From CAYUVH01 sp964448135 (GTDB lineage Bacteria > Verrucomicrobiota > Verrucomicrobiia > Limisphaerales > UBA8199), in NCBI GenBank assembly GCA_964448135.1, contig CAYUVH010000023.1, positions 28,639 through 92,638 of the forward strand: a DNA stretch of 64,000 bases. Direction: 5' to 3'. Below, one piece after another: positions 1-7,682 of the stretch. The position numbers and the translations under genes are program-made. Every line of letters begins with the position of its first letter. Within the stretch, counting starts at the first letter, position 1. The notes under the pieces are model-generated. The model did not search any database and was not told the origin of the DNA. It worked only from the letters and a program-made list of their open reading frames with translations.

Positions 1-1107
1 TCCCTGGCTCACGCGCGCCAGCACCGGCTCACCCAGGCCTTCCGTGCCCGCCTCCGGATCCACTGCCACCGTCGAAACGATATCCCACGTCTGACCGCGA
101 TCCTTCGAGCGCACCAGCACCACGCGCGATTTCATCATCGTGGGCATGTAAGTCGAAGGAGTGTGATCGCCCTTCATGAAACCGTAGTAAGTCGTCAGCA
201 ACTCGCCATTCGGCAACTCGAGGATGCGCCGGTGCAGCCGTTGCGCGTCATGCGGATGCCCGCCGTCGTCTTTCGAACAATAGAAGTCGGCGTTCGGCAG
301 ATTGAAGGTCACCGTTTGCGGACCGGCGAGCGTGTGCCAGTCATTCGTGGACGTGTACAGCTGGCCGACGCCCTCGTCGGGCTTCGTGCCCGGAGTAATA
401 TAGGTATCCAGCGCGAGAATCGTTCCATCACGCAGTTGAATCGCGCCCGCTTCCATGTTTAAACCGTTCTGCCCCTCTGGCCGCGGAAAGAGCGTCCACG
501 TTTTCCCATCGTCCCGCGAAACGCGCGTCTCTATCGCCGACGGATAGGTCATGCGCGAGGACGGCAGCGGTTTCTCCGGAATCTGGGCCTGCACGACGAG
601 TGTGCCGGTTTTGGTGCGCAACAGCGAAGGTTGCAGCCCGCGCGGCAGCACCAGGAGTTCATCGCCGAATTCCAGGCGCAATTTTCCGTCCGCCTCGATC
701 ATCTCCGGAAAATTCGTGCGGAGCGTAGTCGGAGGCGGTACCGGATTCACAACCGTGCCCGGCGTGTTCGTTCCCGCCATCGCGGGCGCAGTCGCGAGCA
801 GCAGCAGTGCTACGGTAACTTCTTTAAAACTGTGGCTGGCAGCCTTGCAGCCACAGTGTGGGCGCCAGCCTTGCTGTAGCCTTGGCGAAGGCAGGTCCCC
901 AGCCTCCGATGCCAAACAACTGCGGTGGGCCTTTCGATCCAACGAGCCGGGTCCGAAGTCTTGCGTGCCTCCATTGCCGTTCAACCCGGAGGGTTGATAG
1001 ACGGTAGCCGGTGCGTCGGTCCGAGGCTCGGCGAGGACCGACCACCGGATCGTCGAAGCGATTTCTTCTGCATCCGATAAGGATGCCAGAAGCCCTTGCC
1101 CTCTCAT
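1..1107 (-). CDS. Sialidase-family (BNR-repeat) secreted protein, C-terminus beyond window
   Basis: Partial gene: its 3' end lies outside the window. Reading the minus strand gives Asp-box/BNR motifs SRDDGKTWT (near 500) and SKDRGQTWD (near 95), the hallmark of six-bladed sialidase/neuraminidase beta-propellers, so it probably cleaves or binds glycans outside the cytoplasm. A hydrophobic signal-like segment VTVALLLLATAPAMAG is encoded at about 775-815, but no ATG, GTG or TTG lies just before it. The only convincing in-frame start is the ATG at 1107, preceded by a GAGGAAA ribosome-binding site. That leaves about 100 odd codons (compositionally unlike a protein N-terminus and containing strong palindromes at 829-905) ahead of the signal peptide. 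I infer that repeat DNA has fused to or displaced the original start. Next to a NanA/DapA-type lyase. Family call fairly sure; N-terminus and substrate uncertain. Confidence 0.75.
   Translation of the reverse strand, partial: MRGQGLLASLSDAEEIASTIRWSVLAEPRTDAPATVYQPSGLNGNGGTQDFGPGSLDRKAHRSCLASEAGDLPSPRLQQGWRPHCGCKAASHSFKEVTVALLLLATAPAMAGTNTPGTVVNPVPPPTTLRTNFPEMIEADGKLRLEFGDELLVLPRGLQPSLLRTKTGTLVVQAQIPEKPLPSSRMTYPSAIETRVSRDDGKTWTLFPRPEGQNGLNMEAGAIQLRDGTILALDTYITPGTKPDEGVGQLYTSTNDWHTLAGPQTVTFNLPNADFYCSKDDGGHPHDAQRLHRRILELPNGELLTTYYGFMKGDHTPSTYMPTMMKSRVVLVRSKDRGQTWDIVSTVAVDPEAGTEGLGEPVLARVSQG
829..905. repeat. REP-like palindrome cluster overlapping the 5' end of the sialidase-family gene
   Basis: A 10-bp perfect inverted repeat (829-838 ACTGTGGCTG with 848-857 CAGCCACAGT, 9-nt loop) is followed by the palindrome CCACAGTGTGG at 851-861. 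A second direct copy of CAGCCTTGC lies at 867-875, and a GCCTT-GGCG-AAGGC hairpin follows at 880-893. No stop codon interrupts the sialidase frame across this DNA. This looks like repetitive intergenic DNA rather than selected coding sequence. Confidence 0.6.
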
Positions 1108-1265
1108 TTTCCTCGGTTCATTGCCAGCAACGTCCAAACGCCTGCAGTCGGGCGGAAATCGCCCCACCGACATTCGACCACTGCTGATCTTTCGGTAAAA
1201 TTGAACCTGGGCGCGACGGCCACGGAATAAACTAAACCGCTCTAGTAAAATATTTGAGATCGTCT

Positions 1266-2192
1266 TCATTGCTTCGGATGCCAGTTCGGATATTTGGTTT
1301 GAATCAAAGTCGTGATTTGTCGAAAAGTCTCTTCACTCAATCCACGATACGGCGGCAGCAACCGCAGTGGAAATTCCGGGTCATGGAGTTTGCAAAACAC
1401 CTTGTCGTAAGCGCCATCCATGTGCGCCTCGTCTTTGCCCAGGGCGACCAACTCCGTCACCAGCGGCACCAATTCGCGCTGCATCGTCTCCAGCGTCGCC
1501 AGGTCGCGGCGTTGTCCCGCCTCAAAATAACGCCGCGCGCCCGCAAAATTTGTGGCCGCGATGGAAACCAAAAATCCACACTCACCCAACCGGCTCCCGA
1601 GGGCATAACCAGCTTCGGTGAAGAAATGCTGAAGCTCCGCCGCGTGCTTCAGCAATCCCTCAATGCGCTCGACCGAGTCAGTGCTGTTTTTCGTGGCGAC
1701 CAGATTCGGATGCTCGCGGGCCAGCACGCCATACTCCTCCGGTGTGATCAACCGCTTCGTACGCTGAAGATTGTAATGCAGGAACGAACAATCCCGAAAC
1801 CGCCCGCACGTCTCCTGGAAGAACACTTTTAATTCTTCATCATTGAGCGCACCCCAGCTTGGCAGCGAAATTTGAAAATACCGCACCCCCATGTCACGGG
1901 CCCGCTCGATGCGTTCGATCATGGTCGGCAGCGAAAGACTGATGAGCCCGACCATCCCGCGCACATCCGCCGCGCCGGTTTCTTCCCGAAAGATGCGCAC
2001 GATCGCGTCGAATTGCCTTTCCGTGACGGCGTAGCCTTCACCCGCGGTGCCGAAGAGGTAAACGTCCCGCGTCAGGTTCGTCAGCAGATGACGGATCTCC
2101 CGCCGAAAGATAGCTTCGGCCAGCTGCCCGTGCTCATCCCACGGGATGCAACACGTCGCCAGAATGCAGGCTGGATATCGCTTCGCGCTCAC
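1266..2192 (-). CDS. Dihydrodipicolinate synthase/N-acetylneuraminate lyase (DapA/NanA) family protein
   Basis: A 308-residue class I aldolase-type TIM barrel. Visible family features are FGTAGEGYAVT (the GT(A/T)GE motif that binds the keto-acid carboxylate), the Tyr of FLHYNL, and the Schiff-base Lys of LVATKNSTDS. Such enzymes cleave or form 2-keto acid C-C bonds; members include DapA, NanA and 2-keto-3-deoxy-sugar-acid aldolases. The position between a sialidase-family gene and an alcohol dehydrogenase suggests sugar-acid catabolism rather than lysine synthesis, but the substrate cannot be read from sequence. Start: the GTG at 2192 lies 5 bases after the stop of the upstream dehydrogenase. 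An alternative GTG at 2234 would overlap that gene by 37 bases. Confidence 0.85.
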   Translation of the reverse strand: MSAKRYPACILATCCIPWDEHGQLAEAIFRREIRHLLTNLTRDVYLFGTAGEGYAVTERQFDAIVRIFREETGAADVRGMVGLISLSLPTMIERIERARDMGVRYFQISLPSWGALNDEELKVFFQETCGRFRDCSFLHYNLQRTKRLITPEEYGVLAREHPNLVATKNSTDSVERIEGLLKHAAELQHFFTEAGYALGSRLGECGFLVSIAATNFAGARRYFEAGQRRDLATLETMQRELVPLVTELVALGKDEAHMDGAYDKVFCKLHDPEFPLRLLPPYRGLSEETFRQITTLIQTKYPNWHPKQ

Positions 2193-2197
2193 CCGGT

Positions 2198-3301
2198 TTA
2201 CGACGGCACCAGCACGCTCTTGGCCGATTGCCACGCCGACGTCGCCGCCAGCGCCTCGTTCGCCTGCTCCAGCGGGAAGCGGTGCGACACCATCTCCGCA
2301 AACGGAAACCGCTCCTGTGTCGTCCGCAAAAAATCCAGCGCCATCTTCAGATGCCGCGGCTCACTCGACCACGAGCCGAACACACTCAGTTGCTTGCGCG
2401 TCACGACGTGCGGATTCCACGCGACCGGCCCCGCGTCGCAATAGTGCCCGAGGATCAGGTATTTGCCGCCGTCGCGGCACATCTCCATCCCCTCAACCAC
2501 CGCCGACGGCAGGCCCACGCATTCGAGCACCACGTCCGCGCCATGGCCCCGCGTCAATTCGCGGACCGCCGCGATACGTTCCGCCGGTGTGCGCAACCGC
2601 TCCAAATCGAGCACGTGATCCGCGCCAAATCGCCGCGCCACGTCCCGCCGATGCTTCGGCGCGCCAATCACAATCACCTGGCTGGCGCCTGCGCTTTTCG
2701 CGACCGCCAGCGCCGCGATGCCGACCGGCCCAGTGCCTTGCACCACCACGATGTCATGCAATCCAATCCCCGTCCGCTCCACCCCATGCAACGCCGTGTT
2801 CAACGCGCAACCCGCGCCGATGATGGATTCGGTCGGCAGGTCATCCGGTAATTTGAAAATGTTCGAGCGCGGCTTGAGATAGTGGAACTCCGCGTAACCG
2901 CCGAGGAAATGCGGTGCGGTGTCGCAGGGGTGTCCGATGCCGTAAGCCTTGCGGTTCACACACCGCGTCGGCACGCGCTTCTCCGCGCAATAAAAACAAG
3001 TGCCGCACGTCACGCCCGCGCTCCACGTGATTCGATCACCCACCTTCAATGGCTCGCCCGCCCAATCCTTTTCCACGCCCTCGCCCAGCGCCGCGATCCG
3101 CCCGACCGTTTCATGACCCAGAATCACCGGCAGCTTGATGGCAAGCTCACCCTTCCACAGGTGCACGTCGGTGCCGCAGATCCCCGCCATCTCGGTGCGC
3201 ACGAGCAGGCCGCCCGGCTCCGGCGCTTCCGGCACCACAAAATCGCGCAGCACCAGCGGCGCGTTGAATTGTTCGAGCACGGAAGCTTTGGCGGTTTTCA
3301 T
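2198..3301 (-). CDS. Zinc-dependent medium-chain alcohol/polyol dehydrogenase
   Basis: A 367-residue MDR-family dehydrogenase, related to threonine/sorbitol dehydrogenases. Catalytic zinc site: Cys in AGICGTDVHLW and His-Glu in GHETVG. A structural-zinc lobe shows four cysteines within TCGTCFYCAEKRVPTRC. The Rossmann segment VVVQGTGPVGIAALAVA predicts NAD(P) binding. It likely oxidises a secondary alcohol of a sugar or sugar acid in the cytosol. Its ATG overlaps the stop of the upstream glycosidase-like gene by 4 bases (ATGA at 3298-3301), and the lyase gene follows 5 bases after its stop. The three genes are therefore probably translated from one message. Confidence 0.9.
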   Translation of the reverse strand: MKTAKASVLEQFNAPLVLRDFVVPEAPEPGGLLVRTEMAGICGTDVHLWKGELAIKLPVILGHETVGRIAALGEGVEKDWAGEPLKVGDRITWSAGVTCGTCFYCAEKRVPTRCVNRKAYGIGHPCDTAPHFLGGYAEFHYLKPRSNIFKLPDDLPTESIIGAGCALNTALHGVERTGIGLHDIVVVQGTGPVGIAALAVAKSAGASQVIVIGAPKHRRDVARRFGADHVLDLERLRTPAERIAAVRELTRGHGADVVLECVGLPSAVVEGMEMCRDGGKYLILGHYCDAGPVAWNPHVVTRKQLSVFGSWSSEPRHLKMALDFLRTTQERFPFAEMVSHRFPLEQANEALAATSAWQSAKSVLVPS

Positions 3302-5886
3302 AATTTCGGCACGGCCGAAACCGGCTTAACCCCGCGACCACCCACTTTTTTGCCCAGCTCCAGCATTTGCAGGAACGCTTCGCTGTGATTGGTTTTGCCA
3401 CCTGCAATTTGGGTATATCCCTGCAAGCGCACCTCCACCACGCCATTGCTCGGCGCGACATTCTTGAAAACCAGGTCCACCGCCTTGTTCGTTCCCCCGG
3501 CCGTGGCCGTCACGTCAAACCGTTCCACCTGCCTCCGGCCGTTCACGAGAATGTCGAAACCGTTTGCCCCGGTATCAATCCCCCGCGTATTCGCAAAGCC
3601 CAGTCGCAAATCATATTTCCCCGGACCGACCGTCACGTTCACGCGAATCTCCTGGCTATGCAATCCGTAGCGATAGAGCTCGGCATCCCGTGTGCCCGTC
3701 ACCGTCGCCGCCGCGTTCGTCCACCAGCACTCCTTCATGGCGTCCCCGCGCTGGCCGATGCGCGTCACCACTTCCATCCCTGGCCGCCAGGAGTTGCCGC
3801 TGCTGTCGCGATAATCCCCCCGCTGGTTGTAACCGAAAATCATCCGCTGCGGTTCCGTCGGACCCGTGCCGCTGGGAAAATGCGCCGCCTTGTTCTCCGC
3901 CGAAAACTGCACCCCGTTCACATACACCCGCGCGCCCTCGGCATACGGATTCCGCTCGCCGAGTGCGACCACCTTCAGCGTGTGCGTCCCGTTTGTCAGC
4001 CCATTCTTATAGTAAAGAATCTGCCGGGTGCGCGCCGAGGGATTCCAAAAGTCCACCGGCGCAATCTGCTTCTCGCCGTCCACGAAAACTTCGGCCTTGC
4101 CGCCGTAAGAATCGGCCCGTCCTACCAAACGCACCTGGTTTCCCAGGAACGTCGCCGTCACCGCCGCGCCCTTCTCCTCCGTATAAAACAGCGTGTCATC
4201 CTTGTTTCGCTCCCATTTGCCCTCGTAACTCAGCGCCTGCGGCGCCAGCGCCCGCTGCGGATCCTTGCCGGTGATTTCAATGTTTCTGCGCCCGTCGTGC
4301 CGGAGCTGAACGATGGCATCCCCATTCGCCAGTTTCTTCACCGTAAAACCGTTCCCGTCCAGATCCTTGCGCAAAGGCATCTCATCGCCCCCCGCCGTGA
4401 TCGACTGCGGCACGAACGCCAGCCGCAGCACATCCACCGAATTTTCCGGCGCGTCGAAGGTGTTGTAGGCAATCCGGCCCGGCCCGTAGGTCACCGAGGT
4501 CACCACGCTGCCCGGGCGCACGATGTGATTCTCGCGGCTCGCGCCCAATTCCTCCGGCAACCACCCAATCGCTGTCAGCACCCAGCGCAATGGCAGCGGA
4601 TGCGCGATGTTCAGCCAGTTGCCGTTCACGATCACCCCGCCGTCAATGTTGTCCTCGCTCACGCCGTTTTCGTGGATGTCGTACGTCTGCAAAACAAACT
4701 GGCGATAGGCCAGCTCGCGCATCCACGGATCATCGGCCAGCACGCCGTATTGCGCCGTGACCGCGCCGACCAGCAGCGGCGCGTACCACAGCGAACGCCC
4801 ACAACAACTGCTCGATTCCGGATACGCCCACGCGCCGCTGTACACCTCCCCGCCCGACCCCGGGTTGGCGCTGCTGCGCATCAGGAACGACGTCAGCATA
4901 TTCCGCGCGTCCACGCGCCAGTTCGGAAACGCCGCGCGGTTGTTCAGCAAATACATCGCCGCGTCCGCCGTGGTGGAACAATTCTGCGCCGGGTTCGGCC
5001 AGTCCCAAAAGTAATAGGCCCACGTGTCATTGATGTCCCAGCGCGGCAACAGTTTCTCGCTCAGATAACGCCGCCCCGCGTCGCGCGCCTTCAACAAGCT
5101 GTCATCCCGGCCGGTGTAGCCGGCCCGAATCAACTCATCCAGAAACGCCAGGATCATCGTCACGCCGCCGGTTTGCTTGTTCGTCTTCGGCCACTTGCAA
5201 TCCTCTGGATTCGCGTAGCGCGGCCACGGATCGGCCTTGGGATCGAGATTGCAACGCTCCGCCAGCAGGTCGCCCCAGTGCTTCACCGCGGCCCACCATC
5301 GCTGGTTGTCCGTCACCTCTGAGGCGCGTAACAGCCCGCGCCCCATGTCCGCGCAAATGTCGAGCTGGATCATCCCGTGCGGATCGGCGTTTCCGTAGGC
5401 CTTGCCTTTCACCGGCACACTGATCGGAAACGTCGGCCACGGATGATCCTCCGATGTGAGCGCATGATCGAGCAGCAGGTCGCCCATGTAAGTCAGGTGC
5501 GCGATGGCCGCGGGATCGCCGGAGTAGCGATAATATTCCACCAACCCCAGCAACACGCTCGTCGAGCGCTGGCCCAGGTCGCCGTTCATCCAATCGCCCG
5601 GGTCCTGGGGAATGATCACGCCGTTGGTGGTGATGTTCCACTTGCTGGTGAACAAGTAATCGGGATAGGCGACGATGGCGTTGTTCGTCGTCGTCCACGG
5701 ATACCGCTTCAACGTCTCCGCCGCGATTCGCACCCGCAAATCGCATTGTCCGTTCAGTCCGCGATACCACGGCGCAATGACCCCCTGCGCGTCGAGCACG
5801 GCGTCATGCCCGTAGTAATGCTTCTGCGAACTCGAACCCTCCGCCGACAAAATCGCCGCGAGCAGCACTAGGATATAAAGGCACAC
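3298..5886 (-). CDS. Large secreted alpha/alpha-toroid glycosidase-like protein with C-terminal carbohydrate-binding-like domains
   Basis: An 862-residue exported protein. The start is taken as the GTG at 5886, behind a G-rich tract and directly ahead of the signal peptide CLYILVLLAAILSAEG; an ATG at 5940 is the alternative. The frame stays open further upstream through intergenic repeats, which is not a sign of coding. Residues about 30-430 are helical with Trp/Tyr/Asp-rich motifs (YYFWDWPNPAQNCSTTADA, ESSSCCGRSLWYAP, SEDNIDGGVIVNGNWLNIAHP) typical of six-hairpin glycosidase-like folds. Residues about 610-710 and 760-860 resemble beta-sandwich and malectin-like ligand-binding modules (FVDGEKQ, GARVYVNG, FDILVNGRRQ). 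I cannot assign a CAZy family. It probably degrades a polysaccharide in the periplasm or outside the cell. Operon partner of the Zn-dehydrogenase (4-base overlap). Confidence 0.75.
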   Translation of the reverse strand: MCLYILVLLAAILSAEGSSSQKHYYGHDAVLDAQGVIAPWYRGLNGQCDLRVRIAAETLKRYPWTTTNNAIVAYPDYLFTSKWNITTNGVIIPQDPGDWMNGDLGQRSTSVLLGLVEYYRYSGDPAAIAHLTYMGDLLLDHALTSEDHPWPTFPISVPVKGKAYGNADPHGMIQLDICADMGRGLLRASEVTDNQRWWAAVKHWGDLLAERCNLDPKADPWPRYANPEDCKWPKTNKQTGGVTMILAFLDELIRAGYTGRDDSLLKARDAGRRYLSEKLLPRWDINDTWAYYFWDWPNPAQNCSTTADAAMYLLNNRAAFPNWRVDARNMLTSFLMRSSANPGSGGEVYSGAWAYPESSSCCGRSLWYAPLLVGAVTAQYGVLADDPWMRELAYRQFVLQTYDIHENGVSEDNIDGGVIVNGNWLNIAHPLPLRWVLTAIGWLPEELGASRENHIVRPGSVVTSVTYGPGRIAYNTFDAPENSVDVLRLAFVPQSITAGGDEMPLRKDLDGNGFTVKKLANGDAIVQLRHDGRRNIEITGKDPQRALAPQALSYEGKWERNKDDTLFYTEEKGAAVTATFLGNQVRLVGRADSYGGKAEVFVDGEKQIAPVDFWNPSARTRQILYYKNGLTNGTHTLKVVALGERNPYAEGARVYVNGVQFSAENKAAHFPSGTGPTEPQRMIFGYNQRGDYRDSSGNSWRPGMEVVTRIGQRGDAMKECWWTNAAATVTGTRDAELYRYGLHSQEIRVNVTVGPGKYDLRLGFANTRGIDTGANGFDILVNGRRQVERFDVTATAGGTNKAVDLVFKNVAPSNGVVEVRLQGYTQIAGGKTNHSEAFLQMLELGKKVGGRGVKPVSAVPKL

Positions 5887-5977
5887 TTTCCCACCCCCCC
5901 ACCAGCGTGTGATCGGTGGGCCCAAGATACAGGTCCACATGCGCAAAGCCCGTCCCACGTCCGTCAGGTTTTGGACT

Positions 5978-5995
5978 GCGGCAGTCCTCTGCCGC
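5978..5995. repeat. Short palindrome, 7-bp stem with TCCT loop
   Basis: GCGGCAG-TCCT-CTGCCGC. It has the same loop as the palindrome at 59527-59548 but a different stem. It lies upstream of the glycosidase-like gene, with no T-run that would make it a terminator for a neighbouring gene. Confidence 0.6.
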
Positions 5996-6142
5996 TTTTC
6001 GTTCGACCTTCTCCTTCGCATTGAGTTACACCATGGGTCCAAAGCCTGTATCTTGGAACATAACGAGGCTCCAAAATCCCGAATACCCTCCGTAGCCGCC
6101 TTCTCCAGACGCCGACTTGCACTCAAGCCATCCAACCGCTCT

Positions 6143-6176
6143 CCCTCTCCCTTTGGGAGAGGGCTGGGGTGAGGGG
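6143..6176. repeat. CCCTCTCCC/GGGAGAGGG palindromic repeat, copy 1
   Basis: CCCTCTCCC-TTT-GGGAGAGGG followed by a CTGGGGTGAGGGG tail. The same architecture and tail recur at 6254-6293 and 47005-47067. This belongs to a dispersed, non-coding palindromic family; comparable GC-rich repeats occur in many bacterial genomes. Confidence 0.75.
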
Positions 6177-6253
6177 AATTTCTTCCTCCCACCAGCCTTT
6201 TCGCACCTCGAACTCTCAAACCTCCGCGCCTCTCCAAGTCTGGCGACAATTTC

Positions 6254-6293
6254 CCCTCTCCCCTTCCGAAGGGGAGAGGGCCGGGGTGAGGGG
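6254..6293. repeat. CCCTCTCCC/GGGAGAGGG palindromic repeat, copy 2
   Basis: Stem CCCTCTCCCC and GGGGAGAGGG around TTCCGAA, then CCGGGGTGAGGGG. It has the same orientation as copy 1, about 110 bases away. It sits just upstream of the convergent end of the M19 dipeptidase gene region. Confidence 0.75.
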
Positions 6294-6332
6294 TCCACCC
6301 ATTCTCCAATTCATTTCCTCTTCGCTCAAATC

Positions 6333-7418
6333 TCATGGCGGCAGTGCCTGCGTAAAAAGCCGCAACCAGTTGCCAAAGAAAATCCCATCAATATCCGCCG
6401 CGCCATATCCCCGCGCCGCCAGAATGTCCTCCAGCTTGCGTAAATCCGTGATCGTCTCGAGGTCGCCCGGCGTCTGTTCGGTCCCGAAACCTCCGTCCAG
6501 GTCACTGCCAATCGCGCAATGCCGCGCGCTGCCGGCAAGCTGGCAAATATGGTCAATGTGGTTCGCCGCGTCCTCGATCTTCACGAGCTTCGGATCGGTT
6601 TCACCTCGCTTCCAGCCGGGGTAAAGCATCCAGGCATCGAACGCCGTGCCGATCACCGCGTTGCGCGCGATCAGCGTCTTAAGCTGTTCGTCGGTGAGCT
6701 GGCGCTCACCGGGCACGAGCGCGCGGCAATTGTGATGGCTCGCCAGCACCGGCCCATTGTAAATCTTCATCGCGTGCGCGAATGACCGGTCCGACAAATG
6801 CGTAACGTCCAGAATCATTCCGACGCGCTGAAACTCCTTCAGCAACCGCACACCGGCCTCGCTGAAAGGCCCGTCCGTGGAAGTGCCACAAGCATACTGG
6901 CTCCGGCCATAATGCACCGGTCCCACCGAACGCAACCCCTCGGCAAACCACTCCTCCACCTGTTCCGGCCGCACAATCGGATCGCCGCCTTCCATCCCGA
7001 TGATGATTCCCAGCGGCACGCGCGCCGAATCTTTCTGCCACTCGGCGAAATGCGACGTCAGTTGCGAGCGGGTCTTGAGAATACGCACCTGACCTTCCGC
7101 TTCGAGGAGCCGGTAGTAAGCCAACTGGCCCCGCGCATGGCCAAAGGCGATTCTGGGTGAAGTATAGTCCAGGTCCACGCGTCGCAAGGCTGGCTTCGCA
7201 AGCTGATCCGGTCCGCTGCGCGCCATCAGCGTCGCAATGCTGACCGCGACGTTTGCGAGCCGCAATTCCGACAGCGAGACCGTGTTGCGCCCTCGGGACA
7301 ACTCATCCGCCAACCCCGCCTCCGCGCGGCGAATATCCGCCACCGGCTGCAGCAGGTCGCGATTGAAATACATCGCGCTCCAGGCCAGGTCGAGATGGGC
7401 GTCAAACAATGGTCTCAT
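6333..7418 (-). CDS. Membrane dipeptidase (peptidase M19, renal dipeptidase family)
   Basis: A 361-residue zinc hydrolase of the M19 family, which cleaves dipeptides including L-D and D-containing ones. Expected metal ligands are visible: DAHLDLAW at the N-terminus, the bridging Glu in IIGMEGGDPIV, the His of LDVTHLSDRSF, the His pair of ASHHNCRALVPG, and the Asp of IGSDLDGGFG. No signal peptide is evident, so it is probably cytosolic. It lies between the glycosidase-like gene and an MFS transporter, all on one strand, and could process peptide-linked or amino-acid-linked products taken up by that transporter. In Gram-negative cluster contexts M19 enzymes may also act on cell-wall dipeptides. 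Family assignment is firm, substrate not. Confidence 0.92.
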   Translation of the reverse strand: MRPLFDAHLDLAWSAMYFNRDLLQPVADIRRAEAGLADELSRGRNTVSLSELRLANVAVSIATLMARSGPDQLAKPALRRVDLDYTSPRIAFGHARGQLAYYRLLEAEGQVRILKTRSQLTSHFAEWQKDSARVPLGIIIGMEGGDPIVRPEQVEEWFAEGLRSVGPVHYGRSQYACGTSTDGPFSEAGVRLLKEFQRVGMILDVTHLSDRSFAHAMKIYNGPVLASHHNCRALVPGERQLTDEQLKTLIARNAVIGTAFDAWMLYPGWKRGETDPKLVKIEDAANHIDHICQLAGSARHCAIGSDLDGGFGTEQTPGDLETITDLRKLEDILAARGYGAADIDGIFFGNWLRLFTQALPP

Positions 7419-7497
7419 GACACAATGGCACGGTTATTTTCCCTGATTGTCCGGTGGCTTGCCATACGCACGATTCCCGGAGACGTCCATTCATGAA

Positions 7498-7572
7498 CAT
7501 CTTTCTGTCACCAACTTTTTCTATCTCATTTCCTGTCTTTGCGCTCATTTTTCTGCCCCCATCTTTCTGACA
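7498..7572. repeat. Degenerate CAT-TTTCTG-C direct repeats in the gap 7419-7682
   Basis: CATCTTTCTGTCA at 7498-7510 and CATCTTTCTGACA at 7560-7572 are near-identical. Between them lie weaker versions (TCATTTCCTGTC, TCATTTTTCTGCC). The rest of the 7419-7682 gap shows no gene. This is either an intergenic repeat unit or a leader of the dipeptidase gene. Confidence 0.45.
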
Positions 7573-7682
7573 AATCCCCTTCGGGTGCCCGCGAGCCAGA
7601 CCTTTGTCTTCCCGAGGTGGGGCGAGCGTACCCGCGAGCCGGCCCGCTGCAATCGTCACCCCCCAAACCATGAAACCACCCC

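Noticed and set aside
824..1045. A 73-codon minus-strand frame overlapping the palindrome cluster
   Set aside because: Encoded entirely by repeat DNA and in a different frame from the sialidase-family gene.
3367..5322. A 651-codon plus-strand open frame
   Set aside because: Antisense shadow of the glycosidase-like gene; His/Arg/Pro-rich, with no start signal or domain.
3298..6336. Start of the glycosidase-like gene at 6336, giving 1012 residues
   Set aside because: The extra 150 residues are encoded by two CCCTCTCCC repeats and another palindrome, and the signal peptide lies far downstream.
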